Positions 58,850 to 64,000 of a stretch of 64,000 bases of DNA are shown in pieces; the first letter of the stretch is position 1; each line of letters starts with the position of its first letter. Origin of the DNA: an uncultured Bacilli bacterium (GTDB lineage Bacteria > Bacillota_I > Bacilli_A > RF39 > UBA660); contig CAKOQD010000001.1 of NCBI GenBank assembly GCA_934101185.1, positions 124,001 to 188,000 on the forward strand. Direction: 5' to 3'. Below the pieces are notes generated by a model. That model made no database searches. It saw only the letters and a program-made list of their open reading frames with translations, and was not told the DNA's origin. The translations under genes were made by a program, and so were the position numbers.

Positions 58850-59797
58850 TCACCTCATCAAATAATTAAATATCGCAGTAGCAAGCTTTAAACTATCATG
58901 CCTTATATAATTATCCTCAATAGTAAGTAAATCACTAGATATAACCTCACAATTAAGCTCTTCTAAATAAGAAGAATCAAGCTTAACAAGCTCCTTATTT
59001 TCATATCTAACATACCTATCAACAATCTTTTTAGGTATTACAGTATTAGAAACAAGAACAGCATCAACCTTTTTCTTACCTAAATAAGAATCAAGAATAG
59101 CAACATGATCACCAACAGTATAATCATCAGTCTCACCCTTTTGAATAACAGCATTACAAGTATATAAAACTCTAGCATTACTATTATCAATCGCATCAAC
59201 TACTTCCTTTGCAATCAAATGAGGAACAATACTAGTATATAAACTCCCCATACTAAACACTATAAGGTCAGCATTCACAATAGCATCAATAACCTCACTA
59301 GATACATGAGGAACCTCTTTATAAAAAAACCTCTTATACCTATGTTCCACATCAGGAATATTCTTCTCACCACTTACAATCTTCCCATCAACAGTCTCAG
59401 CCATCAAAGTAAGATAATCTTCAGACAAAGGAAGAACCTTATGCTTAACATCCAAAAAATCACTAAGAACTTTTATACTAGAAGAAAGACTTCCAGTCAT
59501 ATTATACATAGCAGTAAGAATAAGATTACCTATGGGATGCCCATTTAAATCACTATAAGTATTAAATCTATAATCAAGCAAATCCTTTATCTTCGAAGGA
59601 ACATCAGACAAACTAACAATAGCCTTCCTAATATCACCCATACCAGGCATAGAAAACTCTTCACGAAGCTTCCCAGTAGAAGCACCATCATCAGAAACAG
59701 TAATAACCGCCGTAATATTTACAGGAAACAAATTAAGACCACGAAGCAAATAACTAATACCAGTTCCTCCTCCAAAAACAACAACTTTTTTATTCAC
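58850..59797 (-). CDS. yvcK: YvcK/CofD-like gluconeogenesis factor
   Basis: YvcK is a UDP-GlcNAc-binding protein needed for envelope homeostasis and growth on gluconeogenic carbon sources. The 315-residue protein has the N-terminal loop VVFGGGTGISYLLRGL, TVSDDGASTGKLR, GMGDIRKAI and FSMGSLYTSIVPHL. The start is GTG 59797 with GAGGTGAT upstream, and it stops with TGA. A TATAAT lies at 59823-59828 with a poor -35, just after the rpoC terminator. Confidence 0.95.
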   Translation of the reverse strand: MNKKVVVFGGGTGISYLLRGLNLFPVNITAVITVSDDGASTGKLREEFSMPGMGDIRKAIVSLSDVPSKIKDLLDYRFNTYSDLNGHPIGNLILTAMYNMTGSLSSSIKVLSDFLDVKHKVLPLSEDYLTLMAETVDGKIVSGEKNIPDVEHRYKRFFYKEVPHVSSEVIDAIVNADLIVFSMGSLYTSIVPHLIAKEVVDAIDNSNARVLYTCNAVIQKGETDDYTVGDHVAILDSYLGKKKVDAVLVSNTVIPKKIVDRYVRYENKELVKLDSSYLEELNCEVISSDLLTIEDNYIRHDSLKLATAIFNYLMR

Positions 59798-59835
59798 AAT
59801 ATCACCTCAAATATTAAGTATATTATACTACAAAA

Positions 59836-59867
59836 CAAAAATAAAAGGAATAGACTTTGTCTATTCC
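59836..59867 (-). terminator. Terminator after rpoC
   Basis: A 9-bp stem GGAATAGAC / GTCTATTCC with a 3-base loop is followed by TTTTATTTTTG. Confidence 0.92.
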
Positions 59868-62800
59868 ATTAATTCATCTTCTAAAGCATCAATTGCTTCT
59901 TCTTCCATAAGTTGATTCTTAAGTTCATAAGAAACATCCCTATATTGTTTAGCACCAGTTCCAGCAGGAATTAGCTTACCAATAATAACATTTTCTTTAA
60001 GACCTTGTAACGTATCAACTTTACCCTTAATAGAAGCATCAGTAAGCACTCTTGTAGTTTCTTGGAAAGATGCAGCAGATAAGAATGAATCTGTCTCTAA
60101 TGCAGCCTTAGTAATACCAAGAAGAATTGGCTTACCAACCGCAGGTTTCTTACCAGTAAGAATTGCTTCTTTATTAACATCAGTAAATTCTCTAATACCA
60201 ACAACAGAACCAATCAAGAACTTAGTATCTCCACCATCAGAAATTCTAATCTTAGATATCATTCTACTTACTACAACTTCAATATGTTTATCAGAAATAT
60301 CTACACCTTGAGCACGATAAGCTTTTTGAATTTCTTTTAAGATATATTCTTGAGCAGTAATTCTATCAGTAACCGCAAGAAGTTCTCTTGGACTAATATT
60401 ACCTTCAGTTAACTTATCACCAACTGATACAATATCTCCTTTTTCAACACGAAGCTTAGCACCATAATTAGTAATATGTTCTCTTTCTTCAAGTTTATTC
60501 TTAATAATAATTCTATATTTACCATGATCTTCATGAATTTCTTTAACCTTACCATCAATAGTAGCAATAGCAGCTTGTCCCTTAGGATTACGTGCTTCGA
60601 ATAATTCTTCAACACGTGGTAAACCTTGAGTAATATCCTCACCACCTGCAACACCACCAGTATGAAATGTTCTCATGGTAAGTTGTGTACCAGGCTCCCC
60701 AATTGATTGAGCAGCCATTATACCAACAGCTTCACCAATTTCAACCAAATTACCAGTAGCAAGGTTTCTACCATAACATTTTTGACACACACCAGTTCTT
60801 GTATTACAAGTAAGAACATTTCTAATTTCAACTGAACTAACTCCAGCCTTAACAATTTTTTCAGCAAGCTTTTCAGTAATCATTTCATCTTTATCAACAA
60901 TAACTTCCTTAGTTTGTGGATTAATAACTTTCTTACTAGTATATCTACCAACAATTCTATCATATAATCCTTCAATTACAGTATTATCTTTTTCGTTGAT
61001 AAATGGCATAACTGTAACACCAAAATCAGTACCACAATCATGTTCTTTAACAATTACATCTTGTGAAACATCTACAAGTCTTCTTGTTAAATATCCAGAA
61101 GATGCTGTATTAAGCGCAGTATCCGCACTACCTTTACGAGCACTATGAGTCGATAAGAAGAACTCAGATACAGTTAACCCTTCCTTAAATGAAGATATAA
61201 CTGGTATTTCAATAGTTTTTCCACCTGGTTTAGCCATAAGACCACGCATACCAGAAAGTTGTACGAATTGTGAAATCTTACCACGAGCACCAGACTTCAT
61301 CATCATAAATATTGGATTTTCTAAAGAAGCATCTGCAATAGATTGAAGTTCAGCTTGAACTTGATCCTTTGCTTTATACCAAGTATTAATAACACTTTCA
61401 TATCTTTCATCCTCAGTAATTAAACCTCTTGCATATTGTTTATTAATCTTATCTACCATCTTCTTACTATCTGCGATTATTTGTGGTTTAGAACTACTAG
61501 TAGCAACATCATGAACAGATACAGTTGTACCACTTATAGTAGAATACTTAAATCCTAAATCCTTCAATCTATCTAGCATAATAGAAGTCTCAGTAGTTTT
61601 ATAAAGTTTAAATATTTGAGCAATTATATCCTTTAAAGTCTTAACTGGGAATGGACTAACAAGAGGCATTTCACTAATAGCCTTCTTAATATCAACACCC
61701 TTATCAACAAAATACTTGCTAGGAGTAACAGTCTCAATATTTTCCTTAGTAGGCTCATTAATATATGGGAATGTATCAGGTAATATTTCATTAAACTTAA
61801 TCTTACCAACAGTAGTAATTAAATACTTACCACTTTGTTCTTCAGTAAACAATTTATGTTTAAATGAATCAACTCTAATAGCAATCCTTGTATGAAGATC
61901 TAAATCCCCTCTGTCATATTCCATAAGAGCTTCATTAGCATCCTTAAACACTCTACCCTCATTAACTTCATCCCTCTTTTCCATAGTTAAGTAATAATTA
62001 CCTAAAACCATATCTTGAGCAGGAGTAACAACTGGTTCCCCACTTTTTGGATGAAGAATGTTATTTGCACCAAGCATTAACAATCTAGCTTCAGCTTGAG
62101 CTTCTTCACTAATTGGTACGTGAACTGCCATTTGGTCTCCATCGAAATCCGCATTAAATGCAGGACATACAAGTGGATGTAGACGAATAGCCTTACCACC
62201 AATTAACTTAGGTTCAAACGCTTGAATACCTAATCTATGAAGAGTAGGAGCTCTATTAAGCATAACTGGATGTTCTTTAATTACTTCTTCAACAACATCC
62301 CAAACTCTTTCATCTTGATTATCAATAAGTCTTTTAGCAGCCTTAATATTATGAGCAATATCCTTTTCAACCAATCCATTAATTACATGAGGTTTGAATA
62401 ACTCAAGCGCCATTCCCTTAGGAAGACCACATTGATACATTTTTAAACTAGGTCCAACAACAATTACTGAACGTCCTGAATAGTCAACACGTTTACCAAG
62501 TAAGTTTTGTCTAAATCTACCTTGTTTACCTTTTAACATACTAGAAAGTGACTTAAGAGGACGATTTCCTGCACCAGTAACACTTTTTCCCCTTCTACCA
62601 TTGTCAAATAAAGCGTCAACTGCTTCTTGAAGCATACGTTTTTCATTTTGAATAATAATAGATGGAGCACCTAAATCAATAAGTCTTTTCAAACGATTAT
62701 TTCTATTAATAACCCTTCTATATAAATCATTCAAATCAGAAGTAGCAAATCTACCACCATCTAATTGAATCATTGGACGAAGTTCAGGAGGTATAACAGG

Positions 62801-63493
62801 TATAGCATCCAAAATCATCCATTCAGGCTTATTACCAGATGTATAGAAAGCATCTAATATATCAAGTCTTTTTAATAAACTAGTTCTCTTTTGACCTTGA
62901 GCAGTTTCAAGTTTCTTACGAATATCTTCTATTTCTTTACCAAGATCAACTTTCTTTAATAATTCCTTAATAGCCTCAGCACCCATTCCTACTTTAAAAC
63001 CATCACCATATTTTTCATAATAAGAACGATATTCCTTTTCAGATAATGTTTGCTTATTTTCTAAAGGCGCAATACCTTTATCAATAACTACATAAGAAAC
63101 AAAGTATAGTACTTCTTCCAAGTCTCTTTGACTCATATCAAGCACAGTACCCATACGAGATGGAATACCCTTAAAATACCAAATATGAGATACAGGAGTA
63201 GCAAGTTCAATATGACCCATTCTTTCACGTCTAACTTTAGAACGAGTAACTTCAACACCACATCTATCACAAACGATATTTTTATATTTTACACGTTTAT
63301 ATTTACCACATGCACATTCAAAATCCTTAGTAGGTCCAAAGATTTTTTCACAAAATAATCCATCTCTTTCAGGTCTTAAAGTACGATAATTAATAGTTTC
63401 AGGTTTTTTAACTTCACCATATGACCATTCTCTTATTTTATCAGGAGATGCAATACCAATTTTTAAAGCCTCAATCTTATTAACTTCTATCAT
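59861..63493 (-). CDS. rpoC: DNA-directed RNA polymerase beta' subunit
   Basis: RpoC (1210 residues) contributes the catalytic magnesium site. It has the N-terminal zinc ribbon (CACGKYKRVKYKN...CDRCGVEV), the clamp and rudder, the absolutely conserved NADFDGD metal loop in PAFNADFDGDQMAVHVP, the second zinc Cys cluster (CGTDFG... CNTRTGVCQKCYG), and the trigger loop GEPGTQLTMRTFHTGGVAGG. The length is typical for Bacillota. Its ATG overlaps the rpoB stop (TAATG). No frameshift is seen. Confidence 0.99.
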   Translation of the reverse strand: MIEVNKIEALKIGIASPDKIREWSYGEVKKPETINYRTLRPERDGLFCEKIFGPTKDFECACGKYKRVKYKNIVCDRCGVEVTRSKVRRERMGHIELATPVSHIWYFKGIPSRMGTVLDMSQRDLEEVLYFVSYVVIDKGIAPLENKQTLSEKEYRSYYEKYGDGFKVGMGAEAIKELLKKVDLGKEIEDIRKKLETAQGQKRTSLLKRLDILDAFYTSGNKPEWMILDAIPVIPPELRPMIQLDGGRFATSDLNDLYRRVINRNNRLKRLIDLGAPSIIIQNEKRMLQEAVDALFDNGRRGKSVTGAGNRPLKSLSSMLKGKQGRFRQNLLGKRVDYSGRSVIVVGPSLKMYQCGLPKGMALELFKPHVINGLVEKDIAHNIKAAKRLIDNQDERVWDVVEEVIKEHPVMLNRAPTLHRLGIQAFEPKLIGGKAIRLHPLVCPAFNADFDGDQMAVHVPISEEAQAEARLLMLGANNILHPKSGEPVVTPAQDMVLGNYYLTMEKRDEVNEGRVFKDANEALMEYDRGDLDLHTRIAIRVDSFKHKLFTEEQSGKYLITTVGKIKFNEILPDTFPYINEPTKENIETVTPSKYFVDKGVDIKKAISEMPLVSPFPVKTLKDIIAQIFKLYKTTETSIMLDRLKDLGFKYSTISGTTVSVHDVATSSSKPQIIADSKKMVDKINKQYARGLITEDERYESVINTWYKAKDQVQAELQSIADASLENPIFMMMKSGARGKISQFVQLSGMRGLMAKPGGKTIEIPVISSFKEGLTVSEFFLSTHSARKGSADTALNTASSGYLTRRLVDVSQDVIVKEHDCGTDFGVTVMPFINEKDNTVIEGLYDRIVGRYTSKKVINPQTKEVIVDKDEMITEKLAEKIVKAGVSSVEIRNVLTCNTRTGVCQKCYGRNLATGNLVEIGEAVGIMAAQSIGEPGTQLTMRTFHTGGVAGGEDITQGLPRVEELFEARNPKGQAAIATIDGKVKEIHEDHGKYRIIIKNKLEEREHITNYGAKLRVEKGDIVSVGDKLTEGNISPRELLAVTDRITAQEYILKEIQKAYRAQGVDISDKHIEVVVSRMISKIRISDGGDTKFLIGSVVGIREFTDVNKEAILTGKKPAVGKPILLGITKAALETDSFLSAASFQETTRVLTDASIKGKVDTLQGLKENVIIGKLIPAGTGAKQYRDVSYELKNQLMEEEAIDALEDELME

Positions 63494-64000
63494 TAGTAAT
63501 TCACCTCACTTTCATTATTCTTAGTCTCAAAATTCGGATCATATTCCATATCATCTAAATCATCGAATTCATCCAAATCTTCTTCATCTTCTTTATCCTC
63601 ATCAAGCATAGTATCAACAACATCTCCCTTATCAGATAAAGACACTTCAACTTCATTAAAAGTCATACTTTCTTGAATTTCATCCTTTTCAATTTGTTTC
63701 AAGTCCAAAACTTCATTATTATCATTTATTATTTGAATATCAAGCCCTAATGCTTGGAATTCTTTTATAAGAACTCTAAACGACTCAGGAACACCAGCTT
63801 GATCAACCTTTTGTCCTTTTACTAAAGCCTCATATACTTTAACACGTCCAACAACATCATCAGACTTAATAGTCATAATTTCTTGTAATGTATGAGCAGC
63901 ACCATATGCATATAGAGCCCAAACTTCCATTTCCCCAAATCTTTGTCCACCAAATTGAGCTTTTCCTCCAAGTGGTTGTTGAGTAACTAATGAGTAAGGT
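63493..64000 (-). CDS. rpoB: DNA-directed RNA polymerase beta subunit, C-terminal part
   Basis: This is the 3' end of rpoB, which runs off the right edge. The frame is open from base 64000 (PYSLVTQQPLGGKAQFGGQR) through GEMEVWALYAYGAA, the conserved C-terminal clamp anchor, and SDDVVGRVKVYEALVKG. A long acidic Asp/Glu-rich tail follows, ending NNESEVNY. An internal Met at 63930 is not the start. It forms the usual rpoB-rpoC operon with a one-base stop/start overlap. Confidence 0.98.
   Translation of the reverse strand, partial: PYSLVTQQPLGGKAQFGGQRFGEMEVWALYAYGAAHTLQEIMTIKSDDVVGRVKVYEALVKGQKVDQAGVPESFRVLIKEFQALGLDIQIINDNNEVLDLKQIEKDEIQESMTFNEVEVSLSDKGDVVDTMLDEDKEDEEDLDEFDDLDDMEYDPNFETKNNESEVNY

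Overview
The window is a low-GC, AT-rich bacterial chromosome segment. Its gene set (Firmicutes-type S10-spc-alpha ribosomal cluster, Asn T-box, MurT/GatD pair, CdaA/CdaR, WhiA/YvcK, ClpP) points to Bacillota. Spo0A (33914-34675), a CotF-type coat pair (40332-40866) and a 48-residue YjcZ/SscA-like micro-protein (40936-41082) indicate a lineage that sporulates or descends from sporulators. An uncultivated gut Bacilli of the RF39/Erysipelotrichia kind would fit, but that placement is inference. TGA is used as a stop (tsaE, rimI, yvcK, rplP), so the code is standard and not the Mycoplasma one. All four tRNA genes encode their CCA end. Nearly everything is on the minus strand, and the plus strand reads A/C-rich, so the minus strand is probably the leading strand.

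Layout. 1-656: 3' end of glmS (plus strand), converging on htrA and an Abi_2/HEPN gene. 2.8-3.8 kb: rplM-rpsI. 3.9-5.8 kb: asnB behind an asparagine T-box. 5.8-6.1 kb: tRNA-Ile, -Asn, -Glu. 6.2-8.6 kb: tsaE-tsaB-rimI-tsaD. 8.7-10.4 kb: small envelope genes. 10.6-13.2 kb: a large Big_2 surface protein. 13.3-14.5 kb: a radical SAM/SPASM enzyme with a papain/transglutaminase-like partner. 14.7-28.7 kb: one ribosomal operon from rpsJ to rplQ, which lacks rpmD (L30) and includes rpmJ. 28.8-31.0 kb: two tandem sigma-70 genes. 31.1-37.9 kb: a degenerate iPGM homologue, an AAA/DUF4143 ATPase, spo0A, tpiA, pgk and a Y-family polymerase. 37.9-40.1 kb: cdaA-cdaR. 40.3-42.1 kb: coat genes, an orphan gene behind a TA-repeat promoter, and tRNA-Ala. 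42.2-46.5 kb: khpA, rpsP, a degenerate hybrid histidine kinase and an acyl-CoA ligase-like gene. 46.6-54.8 kb: pyrH, an ATP-grasp enzyme, a MurJ-like flippase, gatD-murT, gapA and a nucleoside kinase. 54.8-57.9 kb (plus strand): a two-gene cassette bounded by a perfect 34-bp direct repeat, then clpP and a lipid kinase. 57.9-64 kb: whiA, yvcK, rpoC and partial rpoB.

Themes. Several intact reading frames have lost catalytic residues: GatD lacks its Cys and His, the iPGM homologue lacks metal ligands and substrate arginines, and the hybrid kinase lacks its phospho-His and phospho-Asp. Regulation is readable at several sites: an AAC-specifier T-box, a 28-bp palindrome over the acyl-CoA ligase promoter, four 0A-box-like heptamers at about 10-bp intervals upstream of spo0A, and a promoter whose 17-bp spacer is entirely TA dinucleotide repeat and so could be phase variable. 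The strongest candidates for something undescribed are that TA-repeat promoter with its orphan gene, the repeat-flanked DUF3800 cassette, and the duplicated sigma factor.
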